Of a stretch of 19,225 nucleotides of DNA, positions 1 to 6,602 are shown in pieces. Numbering within the stretch: the stretch's first letter is position 1; each line of letters opens with the position of its first letter. Below the pieces are notes generated by a model. The model searched no databases. It worked only from the letters and a program-made list of their open reading frames with translations, and was not told the DNA's origin. A program made the translations under genes and the position numbers. This stretch comes from Pseudomonadota bacterium (GTDB taxonomy: Bacteria; Pseudomonadota; Alphaproteobacteria; Sphingomonadales; Sphingomonadaceae): positions 1-19,225 of the forward strand of contig JAEXLC010000217.1 of NCBI GenBank assembly GCA_023445495.1. Reading direction: 5' to 3'.

Positions 1-883
1 CCGCAGCGCCGCCCGGCGCCGGCAGCGCGCCGCCACCGATCCCGCCCGCCATGCTCTGGCCGATCGCCATGCCGGCCGCCGCCCCCGCGCCGATCCCCGC
101 GACACCGCCCGACTGGGCCGCCGCCGTCTCGATCGCCTCGGCGCTCTGGAAGCGCACGAACCGGTCGAGATCGCCGACCACGCGCATCGAACTGGCCTTG
201 TCGAGCATCGCCTGCACTTCGTCGGGCAGCGACAGGCTCTCGATGAAGAAGCTGGTGCAGCTCAGCCCCCATTGCGCGAAGGCAGGCTCCACGGCGGCCT
301 TGAGCTTTTCCGAAAGCGCGCTCTGGTTGGCGGCGAGGTCGAGGAAAGCGATCTCGCCGGTGCCCAGCGCCGAGGCGATCGACGTGGCGATCGCGGCGCG
401 CAGTTGCGGCTCGAGATCGCTCACCGTCAGCCGGTCGAGCGAGCCCATCATCTTCACGGCAAAGGCCGAAACGTCCTCGATCCGGAAGCTGTAGCTGCCG
501 AAGGCGCGGATGCGCAGCGGCCCGAATTCCTTGTCGCGCACCGTGATCGGCTGGGTGGTGCCCCATTTGAGGCCCGTCTGTTCCTTCTGGCTGTAGAAAT
601 AGACGTCCGCCTTGAACGGCGAGGCAAAGCCCTTGTCCCAGTTCATCAGCGAGGTGAGCAGCGGGAGGTTGCCGGTCTGCAGCGTGTGCAGCCCGGGCAG
701 GAAGGCATCGGCAATTTCGCCCTGGTTGAAGAACAGCGCCGTCTGGCCGCTGCGCACGGTCAGCTGCGCGCCGTTCTGGATCTCGCGATCCTGCATCGGA
801 TAGCGAATGGCCAGCGTGCCGGGCTCGTCGACCCAGTCAATGACGTCGACGAACTGCTTCGAAAGGAAGTCGAAAATGCCCAT
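1..883 (-). CDS. YdjI-type SPFH (band 7) domain protein, 3'-truncated by window edge
   Basis: The reading frame opens with an ATG at 883 (MGIFDFLSKQ...) behind a strong GGAGGGG ribosome site and stays open for 294 codons to the window edge, so the C-terminus is missing. The visible part is an SPFH/band-7 core followed by a Gly/Ala-rich stretch (GAGAAAGMAIGQSMAGG). This layout matches the YdjI / 'virion core protein' group, whose members usually continue into a C-terminal zinc-ribbon segment; that part would lie outside the window. In Bacillus, YdjI is linked to PspA membrane-stress functions, but no psp gene is visible here, so the role is inferred from family only. The gene is transcribed away from the alpha/beta hydrolase and shares a 299-bp divergent spacer with it. 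Confidence 0.82.
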   Translation of the reverse strand, partial: MGIFDFLSKQFVDVIDWVDEPGTLAIRYPMQDREIQNGAQLTVRSGQTALFFNQGEIADAFLPGLHTLQTGNLPLLTSLMNWDKGFASPFKADVYFYSQKEQTGLKWGTTQPITVRDKEFGPLRIRAFGSYSFRIEDVSAFAVKMMGSLDRLTVSDLEPQLRAAIATSIASALGTGEIAFLDLAANQSALSEKLKAAVEPAFAQWGLSCTSFFIESLSLPDEVQAMLDKASSMRVVGDLDRFVRFQSAEAIETAAAQSGGVAGIGAGAAAGMAIGQSMAGGIGGGALPAPGGAA

Positions 884-1039
884 GATGCCCCTCCTGCACT
901 GCAGGATAGGCGATATATTGCCGGCACAAAACCGCAAAGCGACATGGCCATCGGCATTTCGACATCGGCGGAACTGCGCGACCGGCCGAGCAACTATCTG
1001 ACGCGGTTCGGGCTGGATTGGGAGGGGGTTTCCAGTTCA

Positions 1040-1142
1040 CCCGCGATATACCAACACATATAGCAACGAATACCGGCAATATTCGCGATATTGCAGCGGA
1101 ATTGCCATTTTTCGTTGCTGACATCGCGACACCGGCTAGGGT
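1040..1142 (+). promoter_or_regulatory. Putative operator/promoter region of the alpha/beta hydrolase gene
   Basis: The 884-1182 spacer between the SPFH and hydrolase genes holds no convincing gene, but it has nested symmetry. An outer 9-bp inverted repeat AGCAACGAA (1062-1070) / TTCGTTGCT (1111-1119) encloses a 7-bp dyad GCAATAT (1076-1082) / ATATTGC (1088-1094). On the minus strand, GTTGCTATAT is followed 12 bp later by GTTGGTATAT, giving a near-perfect direct repeat. A weak promoter TTGCTG (1115-1120), 16 bp, TAGGGT (1137-1142) would overlap the right arm. The GTTGCTATAT core recurs in the divergent region at about 6408-6421. Operator function is inferred. Confidence 0.5.
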
Positions 1143-1182
1143 GTCCCTGCCTGCATCGACAGGGCCAGGCAGGGAGAGGAAA

Positions 1183-2196
1183 ATGACCCGCAACATGGAC
1201 GCCGGCAGCCGCCGGACCATGCTCAAGGCAGCCGCGCTATTGCCTGTCGCCGCAGCGAGCGCGGCGCATGCGCAGGTCGCCACGCCGGCCGATCTCCTCT
1301 CCTTTGCCCGCGACACCCGCGAGCCCGATCTCGTCCTGCCGCTCTGGCCCGAGGGCAAAATGCCGGGCGGGCCGATCCCGGCGATCACCGAGCGCGTGGA
1401 CGACCAGACCGACAATGCCGGGCTGCGCTACCGCGTCGCCGAGCATGTCACCCGGCCGACGCTCGCCTATTTTGCGGCAACCAATCCGACCAGCGCTTCG
1501 GTGCTGATCCTGCCCGGCGGCGGCTATTCGCGCGTCGGCATCGACCGCGAGGGCTATGAGACCGCGCGCTGGTTCAATGCCCAGGGCATCGCCGCCTTCG
1601 TGCTGCGCTACCGCCTGCCGGCCGATCGCTGGGGCGGCGGCGCGCTGGTCGCGCTACAGGATGCCCAGCGCGCGATGCGGCTGATCCGGGCGGGCGGCAA
1701 ATGGAGCGTCGATCCGAAACGCGTGACCGTCTGGGGCGGCTCGGCCGGCGGGCATCTGGCGATCAGCCTGTGCGTGAAGGTCTATGACCGCACCTATCCG
1801 GCGATCGACGCGGCCGACCGGTTGCTCACCCGGCCCGATGGCGCGATCCTGCTCTATCCGGTCGTGTCGATGGGCGCGGGCGCGCATACCGGCTCGAAGC
1901 TCGCGCTGCTCGGCCCCGATGCCTCGCCCGCCGATGCCGCAGCCTGGTCGTTCGACCAGCGGCTGCCGGGGATCACCCCGCCGATCTTCCTCGGCCATGC
2001 GGTGCACGACCGGGTGGTGCCGGTCGATCATGCCCTTGCCCTGTTCGGCGCGGTGCGCGGATCGGGCGGGGCGATCGACATGCATCTGTTCGAGGATGGC
2101 GCCCACGGCCTGGGCCTGCGCGGCGATCCGGCCTGGCCGATGTCCGACTGGCCGAACCTCGCCCGGCGCTGGCAGTTGCGGAACGGGCTGGCCTGA
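1183..2196 (+). CDS. Tat-exported alpha/beta hydrolase (BD-FAE / acetyl-esterase-like)
   Basis: The protein has 337 residues, starting at the ATG at 1183 behind GGGAGAGG. In-frame codons upstream lie in the promoter region and lack a ribosome site. The N-terminus carries a twin-arginine type signal (Arg10-Arg11, hydrophobic AAALLPVAAA) with probable cleavage after AHA30. The fold is alpha/beta hydrolase: GGGY oxyanion motif at 112-115, nucleophile Ser187 in GGSAGG, Asp276 in HAVHD and His308 in DGAHG. These features fit bacterial feruloyl/acetyl esterases of the BD-FAE/Axe type, which remove acyl groups from plant-type polysaccharides in the periplasm. It converges on the sugar transporter gene, and its promoter shares GTTGC sites with the sugar cluster, so a role in deacylating the same glycan is plausible. 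The exact substrate cannot be read from sequence. Confidence 0.85.
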   Translation: MTRNMDAGSRRTMLKAAALLPVAAASAAHAQVATPADLLSFARDTREPDLVLPLWPEGKMPGGPIPAITERVDDQTDNAGLRYRVAEHVTRPTLAYFAATNPTSASVLILPGGGYSRVGIDREGYETARWFNAQGIAAFVLRYRLPADRWGGGALVALQDAQRAMRLIRAGGKWSVDPKRVTVWGGSAGGHLAISLCVKVYDRTYPAIDAADRLLTRPDGAILLYPVVSMGAGAHTGSKLALLGPDASPADAAAWSFDQRLPGITPPIFLGHAVHDRVVPVDHALALFGAVRGSGGAIDMHLFEDGAHGLGLRGDPAWPMSDWPNLARRWQLRNGLA

Positions 2197-2207
2197 GCCA
2201 GATCACA

Positions 2208-2289
2208 CGTCACCCCGGCCTTGAGCCGGGGTCCCGCTATCTACCTCTCGCACGAAGAAGCGGGACCCCGGGTCGAGCCCGGGGTGACG
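2208..2289. repeat. Sphingomonad-type palindromic intergenic repeat, possible bidirectional terminator
   Basis: A long imperfect inverted repeat fills the gap between the convergent hydrolase and MFS genes. The left arm runs 2208-2238 and the right arm 2259-2289. They begin and end with CGTCACCCCGG and CCGGGGTGACG, and the arms contain GGGTCCCGCT / AGCGGGACCC. The loop is about 20 bases. Elements of this kind are dispersed in sphingomonad genomes and often appear in false ORFs as HPGLDPGS peptides. The position suggests it can also terminate transcription from both sides, although there is no T-tract. Confidence 0.8.
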
Positions 2290-2297
2290 GAAGAAGA

Positions 2298-3539
2298 TTA
2301 ACCCGGCCGCAGTTCGGACTTCGGCTGGCTGCGCAGCGCCACAAAGGCGATCAGCATCGCCAGCGGATGCAGGCAGCCCATCAGCAGGAAGATCTGCCCG
2401 TAATTGCCCGACTGGGCGAGGTGCCCCACCAGCTGGGTCGAGAAGATCCCGCCCAGCCCGCTGCCCGCCGCGACGATGCCGAACACGGTCGCCACCACCC
2501 GGGTCGGGTAGAGATCGACCACCAGCGTGCTGATGTTGATCTGGAAGACGAGGTGGGCGAACGCCACCAGCGCCGCCAGCGCGAAGGTCACTTCGATCCC
2601 CGGATTGGTCGAGATCAGCATCCCCGCCGGCGCCAGCACCGCCGCCACCGCAAGCCCGACCAGCCGGCTGTTGGGTGGCGTCATCCCGCGCTTGATCAGC
2701 TGGCCCGAGAATATGCCGCCGCCGATGCTGCCGATGTCCGCCGCGAGATAGACGATCCACGCTGTCGCGGCGATCGTCATCAGGCTCAGCTCGCGCTGGT
2801 CCGCGAGATATTTGGGGAACCAGAACAGGTAGAAATACCACACCGGATCGGCGAGCATCCGCGACAGCGCAAAGCCCCAGAGCGGCCGTTCGCGCAGGAT
2901 CGCCCGCCACGGCGTCGGCTCGGCCGGACCCGCCGCCTTTTCCTTGCCGCGCGGATAGATGGCCAGCCAGGCGATCAGCCAGACAAAGCCCAGCGCGCCG
3001 GTCGCCACGAATGCCTCTCGCCAGCCATAGGTCAGCGCCAGCCAGCCGATCAGCGGCGGCGCGATCGTCGCGCCGACCATCGCGCCGGCGGTATAGGTGC
3101 CGAAAGCGAAGCCGCGCTCGCGCGGCGGGAAATGCTCGGAGACAGCCTTGGGCCCAGCGGTATAGTTACCCGCCTCGCCCAGCCCGAGCATCGCGCGGGC
3201 GCCGCCCAACTGCGCGGCGCTGCGCACAAAACCGGTCGCCATATTGGCCAGCGACCACCAGCCGACGAACAGCGCCAGCGCCGTCCGCGTGCCGAGCTTG
3301 TCGGTCAGCCAGCCGGCAACGAGATAGGCGATCGTATAGGCGATCAGGAACAGCTGGACGATATGGGCATAGCCAATGTCGTCGATCCCGAGGTCGCGCT
3401 GCACCATCGGCGCCAGGATCGAGAGCGTCTGCCGATCGACATAGTTGAGCACGGTCGAAGCGAAGAGCAGCGCGAGGATCGCCCAGCGCAAAGGGCTCGG
3501 CGATTTGGTCTCGCCGATGGGCACAGCCGGATCGGACAT
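2298..3539 (-). CDS. MFS transporter, ACS family, ExuT-like sugar-acid:H+ symporter
   Basis: The product has 413 residues and about 12 hydrophobic helices, the usual length for the anion:cation symporter family. The signature LNYVDRQTLSILAP in helix 1 and the GWLTDKLGTRTAL loop between helices 2 and 3 are typical of hexuronate/aldonate carriers such as ExuT and DgoT. It would import a sugar acid from periplasm to cytoplasm with protons. Its ATG at 3539 directly abuts the stop of the IclR gene (TGA at 3542-3540) with no spacing, so it is the last gene of the leftward four-gene operon and probably translationally coupled. Substrate choice (hexuronate, galactonate or an unsaturated uronate) cannot be decided from sequence; the neighbours favour a galacto-configured acid. 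Confidence 0.88.
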   Translation of the reverse strand: MSDPAVPIGETKSPSPLRWAILALLFASTVLNYVDRQTLSILAPMVQRDLGIDDIGYAHIVQLFLIAYTIAYLVAGWLTDKLGTRTALALFVGWWSLANMATGFVRSAAQLGGARAMLGLGEAGNYTAGPKAVSEHFPPRERGFAFGTYTAGAMVGATIAPPLIGWLALTYGWREAFVATGALGFVWLIAWLAIYPRGKEKAAGPAEPTPWRAILRERPLWGFALSRMLADPVWYFYLFWFPKYLADQRELSLMTIAATAWIVYLAADIGSIGGGIFSGQLIKRGMTPPNSRLVGLAVAAVLAPAGMLISTNPGIEVTFALAALVAFAHLVFQINISTLVVDLYPTRVVATVFGIVAAGSGLGGIFSTQLVGHLAQSGNYGQIFLLMGCLHPLAMLIAFVALRSQPKSELRPG

Positions 3540-4262
3540 TCAGCCTCCTATTTCGGGTGCAGCCTCGCGCAGCGCGGCAACCAGCGGCTCGGTCGCCGCT
3601 TCGGGAATCCAGCCGGAAAGCGCGATGCCGGCATGCGCCGGATCGCCGGTCGAGACGGCGACGACATGATGGTCGCGCTCGTCGGCGACATGGACGCGGG
3701 CATAGCCCAGCCGCCGAATCTCGGCGAGCTTGGCGAGCAGCTGCTCGATCCCTTCGGGAAACATCGGGATGTCCTTGTCGCGGTAGATGTCGCGGACTTC
3801 GTCGTCCTCAAGCTCCGAGAGCAGCACCATGCCGATGCCGCTGGTCGTGGCTGGCAGCAGGCCGATACGGCCGAGCCCGCGCGACGCCTCGATCCCCGGC
3901 GGGGCGTGGAACAGATAGCTGACGCTGTCCCCCCACAGCACGCCGAGCGCGACCGTGTGGCCGAAGCGGCGCAGCCCCTCGAGCACCGGCAGCGCGCGCC
4001 GGATCAGGCCCGATGCGAACAGGCTCTGCGCGGCGAGCACATGCATGCCGGCGCCGGCGGTATACTTCCGGTTCGCCGTCTGCCGCGCGATGCCGAGATA
4101 GGCGAGCGTCTTGAGCAGCCGATTGATCTTGGTCGGATCGGCATCGAGCCGCCGGGCCAGCTCGCGGCAGCCGACCGGCTCGGGCGAGGTGGCGAGCGCC
4201 TGGAGCGTGGCAATGCCGTCGATCAGGCTCTGGTTCGGCTGAGCGTTGAGTTTAGCGCGCAT
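3540..4262 (-). CDS. IclR-family transcriptional regulator
   Basis: The 240-residue protein matches the IclR length and layout. An N-terminal winged helix-turn-helix occupies roughly residues 14-70 (SLIDGIATLQALA...GCRELARRLDADPTKINRLLKTL). A C-terminal effector-binding domain follows from about 85 to 235, including the LLPATTSGIGMVLLSEL stretch. IclR proteins bind small carboxylates or sugar-acid intermediates and often repress or activate adjacent catabolic operons. Because it is the third gene of the leftward operon, it would regulate its own synthesis if it acts at the divergent region. The GTTGC-centred sites there and upstream of the hydrolase are candidate targets (inference). The 39-bp gap to the preceding gene contains a short CTATGC/GCATAG dyad and an AGGA ribosome site close to the ATG. 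Confidence 0.9.
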   Translation of the reverse strand: MRAKLNAQPNQSLIDGIATLQALATSPEPVGCRELARRLDADPTKINRLLKTLAYLGIARQTANRKYTAGAGMHVLAAQSLFASGLIRRALPVLEGLRRFGHTVALGVLWGDSVSYLFHAPPGIEASRGLGRIGLLPATTSGIGMVLLSELEDDEVRDIYRDKDIPMFPEGIEQLLAKLAEIRRLGYARVHVADERDHHVVAVSTGDPAHAGIALSGWIPEAATEPLVAALREAAPEIGG

Positions 4263-4301
4263 GGTTGCATCCTATGCACCCGTGCGGAGGCGCCGCATAG
4301 C

Positions 4302-5468
4302 TCACGCCACCTGCTCCGCATGATCCCAGAACCGCGCATTGGGCGCGACGCCAAGGCCGGGCGCGGAAGGCAGGGCATAGCCGCCCGCGCCATGCCCCAT
4401 GTCGGTGTCGAGCAGCGCCAGGTTCCGTTCGAACACCGAATGCTGCCACTCATGCTTCCACAGGCCCGGGATCGTTGCCGAAGCCTGCAGGCTGGCGGCA
4501 AGGAAGATGCCAGTGCCCACCGTCGCATGCGGCGCCACCGCGACCCGCTTGGCGGCGGCAAGGCGCGCGATGCGGACGAACTGGGTGATGCCGGTATGCC
4601 CCATCTCGGGCTGGATATAGGCAAGCGGCCCGGCGGCGAGGCGGTTGGTCGCCTCATATTCGGTGTACCATTCCTCGCCCGCAGCCACCGGAACCGGGCT
4701 GGTCGCCGCGAGATGGGCGAGCCCGGCAATGTCCTCGGGCTTCACCGGCGCCTCGACGAAGCCGGGGCGATAGGGCGCCAGCTTCGCGATCAGGTCGGCG
4801 GCTTCGGCAGGCGAGAATTTCCAGTGCAGGTCGATCAGGATCTCGGCACCATCCCCCAGCGCCTCACGCAGCGCCGCCATCTCGGCGACGATCCCCTCAT
4901 GACTGACAACGGCGGCAAACTTGAACGCGTCGATGCCGCGCCCCTGCCATTGCTTCGCCAGCGCCACGCGGTCCTCCAGCGCCGCCGCCGGAAGTCCCGA
5001 GAGATAGCTCGGGATCGTCGCATGCGCCGTGTCGCCGATCAGGTCGCGGACCGGCTTGCCCGCCGCCTTGCCCTTGAGGTCCCACAACGCGATGTCGATC
5101 GCGGCGATCGCATCGACATGGAAGCCGCCCCACGCCCCGCGCACGCGCATCAGCCCATAGAGCAGGTCCCAGGTCGCACCGATGTCGCTGACCTCCGCGC
5201 CGACAAGCACCGGCGCCAGCAGGTCGTTGACGATCTCGCAGGTCGCCCTGGGCGCGCAAATGCCATAGGTCTCGCCCCAACCGACGCTGCCATCCTCGGA
5301 GGTCACGCGCACCACGATCGAGCGGTCGACCGTCGGGTAGATCGTGCCATTGCCCTTGCGCACGATATAGCCGCGCGCATTGACATGCTCGCCTTCCGCG
5401 AGCGGCCCCAGATAAGGCGTGTCGCGGGGGACGGTGACGATGAACGTGTCGATCGCGGCGATGCGCAT
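4302..5468 (-). CDS. Enolase-superfamily enzyme (mandelate racemase/muconate lactonizing type), probable sugar-acid dehydratase or cycloisomerase
   Basis: The protein has 388 residues. The N-terminal capping domain is followed by the signature AIDIALWDLKGKAAGKPV (about 122-140) and the TIM barrel. Likely metal ligands are Asp213 (LIDLHWK), Glu239 (FVEAP) and Glu265 (AAGEEWY). The catalytic His314 lies in APHAT, and Lys183 in DAFKFAA is in the KxK region, where the second Lys is Ala. The residue usually Asp in the His-Asp dyad is Glu288 (QPEMGHTG). Family members dehydrate aldonates or aldarates to 2-keto-3-deoxy acids, or isomerise aldarolactones. With dgoK and dgoA in the cluster, an aldonate (galactonate-type) dehydratase is the simplest reading; D-galactarolactone cycloisomerase is an alternative. 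It is not a close match to E. coli DgoD as I remember that sequence. The start lies 2 nt after the upstream stop. Confidence 0.85.
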   Translation of the reverse strand: MRIAAIDTFIVTVPRDTPYLGPLAEGEHVNARGYIVRKGNGTIYPTVDRSIVVRVTSEDGSVGWGETYGICAPRATCEIVNDLLAPVLVGAEVSDIGATWDLLYGLMRVRGAWGGFHVDAIAAIDIALWDLKGKAAGKPVRDLIGDTAHATIPSYLSGLPAAALEDRVALAKQWQGRGIDAFKFAAVVSHEGIVAEMAALREALGDGAEILIDLHWKFSPAEAADLIAKLAPYRPGFVEAPVKPEDIAGLAHLAATSPVPVAAGEEWYTEYEATNRLAAGPLAYIQPEMGHTGITQFVRIARLAAAKRVAVAPHATVGTGIFLAASLQASATIPGLWKHEWQHSVFERNLALLDTDMGHGAGGYALPSAPGLGVAPNARFWDHAEQVA

Positions 5469-5470
5469 GG

Positions 5471-6391
5471 TCAGGCGAGTGCCCCCTGGGGTGCTTCCAT
5501 CGGCAGCAAGTCTGCCAGCCGGGCAAGCAGCGCGTCCAGCTCCGCCCGGTCATAGCGATCGAGTTCCGGTCCCGGCGCACGCACATAGGTGCTTTCGATC
5601 AGCCCGCGGCGCTGGAGCACCGCCTTGGTCAGCCGCCAGCGGAAGATCGCCTGCATGTTGAGCAGCGGCAAGGTCCGCTCGAACAGGTCGCGTGCCTTGC
5701 CCTCCTCGCCCGCCGCATAGTCGGCGAGCATGCGGACGTGCAGCTCGGTGATCTCGCAGGCCGGCATCGTGCCGCGCGCACCGCGCGCCAGCTCGTCGAT
5801 CACATAGCGCGCGCCGGCGCCGCCAAACACGGCATCGAGCGAATCGCCGGCCAGCTCGGTCAGCCGGGTGATCCGCTGGCCCGAGGGCGGCGCCTCTTCC
5901 TTGACGTATTTGATCCCCGGCACCTGATGCGCCAGCTCGGCGACCTGCTCGAGCGGCATGCCGATGCCCATCGGCGCCGGCGCGTTCTGCAGCATGATCG
6001 CAATGCCCGATCCCTCATGCGCGGCGCGGAAAAAGTCCGCCATCGCGCCGAGATCGCCGGCAAAGGTCTTGGGGGTGAGGATCATCGCCGCCGAGGCGCC
6101 GGCCTTCGCACCGGCCTCGGCATAGGCGATCGCCTCGCCGGTATCGCCGGTGCTGCCGCCGACTACGAAGGGCACCCGGCCATCCAGCCATTCGCCGATT
6201 CGCGCGGTGAGGTGCAGCCGCTCCTCGACGCTCAGCATGTCATATTCGCTGGCGAGGCCGGGGAAGACCACGCCCTGCGCCCCGGCCGCGACGATATAGT
6301 CGAGCACGCGGCGCATGCCCGCCTCGTCCACCGCGCCCGACTCGGTGAAGATCGTCGGCAGAATCGGCAGCACGCCTTGCAGCTGGGTCAC
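5471..6391 (-). CDS. DHDPS/N-acetylneuraminate-lyase family aldolase or dehydratase, non-canonical active site
   Basis: I chose the GTG at 6391 because GGGAGGGG sits just upstream and the product (306 residues) has normal family length. Longer in-frame starts (6427, 6496) fall inside the promoter. The (beta/alpha)8 class I aldolase fold is recognisable: FPGLASEYDML (43-53) replaces the usual GTTGE loop, IMLQNAPAPMG (132-142) replaces the YNxP motif so the catalytic Tyr position holds Gln135, and Lys164 in YVKEEAPP is the likely Schiff-base lysine. Loss of the Thr/Tyr proton relay argues against dihydrodipicolinate synthase. In this setting it may cleave or dehydrate a 2-keto-3-deoxy sugar acid, giving an alternative to the phosphorylative DgoK/DgoA branch. 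It is the first gene of the leftward operon. Confidence 0.85.
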   Translation of the reverse strand: MTQLQGVLPILPTIFTESGAVDEAGMRRVLDYIVAAGAQGVVFPGLASEYDMLSVEERLHLTARIGEWLDGRVPFVVGGSTGDTGEAIAYAEAGAKAGASAAMILTPKTFAGDLGAMADFFRAAHEGSGIAIMLQNAPAPMGIGMPLEQVAELAHQVPGIKYVKEEAPPSGQRITRLTELAGDSLDAVFGGAGARYVIDELARGARGTMPACEITELHVRMLADYAAGEEGKARDLFERTLPLLNMQAIFRWRLTKAVLQRRGLIESTYVRAPGPELDRYDRAELDALLARLADLLPMEAPQGALA

Positions 6392-6602
6392 ATCCCCTCC
6401 CGAATATTTTGTTGCTATATTTGTCATATGCGCCCGCAAATTCACCCTTGTCAACTCAAGTGTTGCGCCGTTGTCACGGCAACACCCCCCTTTCAACGAG
6501 GGTGTTGCGCGATCCCTATTGTTGCTTTAGTAGCTACGTCAAGCGGAAGCCAAAGGCGAAAAGCCGGGCCCGCCAACCGCCGGGTTGATAAGGGGAGAGG
6601 AT
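6392..6602. promoter_or_regulatory. Divergent promoter/operator region of the sugar-acid cluster
   Basis: This 211-bp spacer separates the leftward and rightward operons. For the leftward operon a promoter is visible on the minus strand: TTGACA at 6454-6449, an 18-bp spacer and a weak CATATG at 6430-6425. TTTGTTGCTATATT (6408-6421) lies just past the -10, where a repressor could block it. Further GTTGC sites are at 6460-6466 (GTGTTGC), 6479-6485 (GCAACAC), 6502-6508 (GTGTTGC) and 6518-6529 (ATTGTTGCTTTA). I see no convincing rightward promoter. The rightward ribosome site AGGGGAGAGG lies just before the ATG at 6603. Confidence 0.65.
6460..6508. repeat. Three-arm alternating inverted repeat (GTGTTGC / GCAACAC / GTGTTGC)
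   Basis: GTGTTGC at 6460-6466 is the reverse complement of GCAACAC at 6479-6485, which in turn pairs with GTGTTGC at 6502-6508. The second pair extends to 9 bp: GCAACACCC (6479-6487) and GGGTGTTGC (6500-6508), with a 12-base loop. The middle arm can therefore pair with either neighbour but not both. As DNA this could be a set of operator half-sites. If transcribed rightward, it could form alternative hairpins in the leader of the receptor operon. Both readings are inference. Confidence 0.7.

Noticed and set aside
944..1063. Short plus-strand frame (39 codons, MAIGISTSAELRDRP...) in the SPFH-hydrolase spacer
   Set aside because: Its first part has coding-like codon use and might be a gene relic, but there is no ribosome site, the end runs into the operator-like repeats, and I recognise no family.
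2367..5555. A plus-strand open frame of 1062 codons
   Set aside because: It lies antisense to three clearly recognisable genes (MFS, IclR, MR enzyme), is rich in Arg/His/Asp/Gln as expected for antisense frames of GC-rich DNA, and shows no domain or ribosome site.
6392..6496. N-terminal extension of the DHDPS-like protein to ATG 6427 or to 6496
   Set aside because: It would place the putative promoter and the GTTGC site inside the coding region and add residues unlike the family; GTG 6391 has a strong ribosome site at the right distance.
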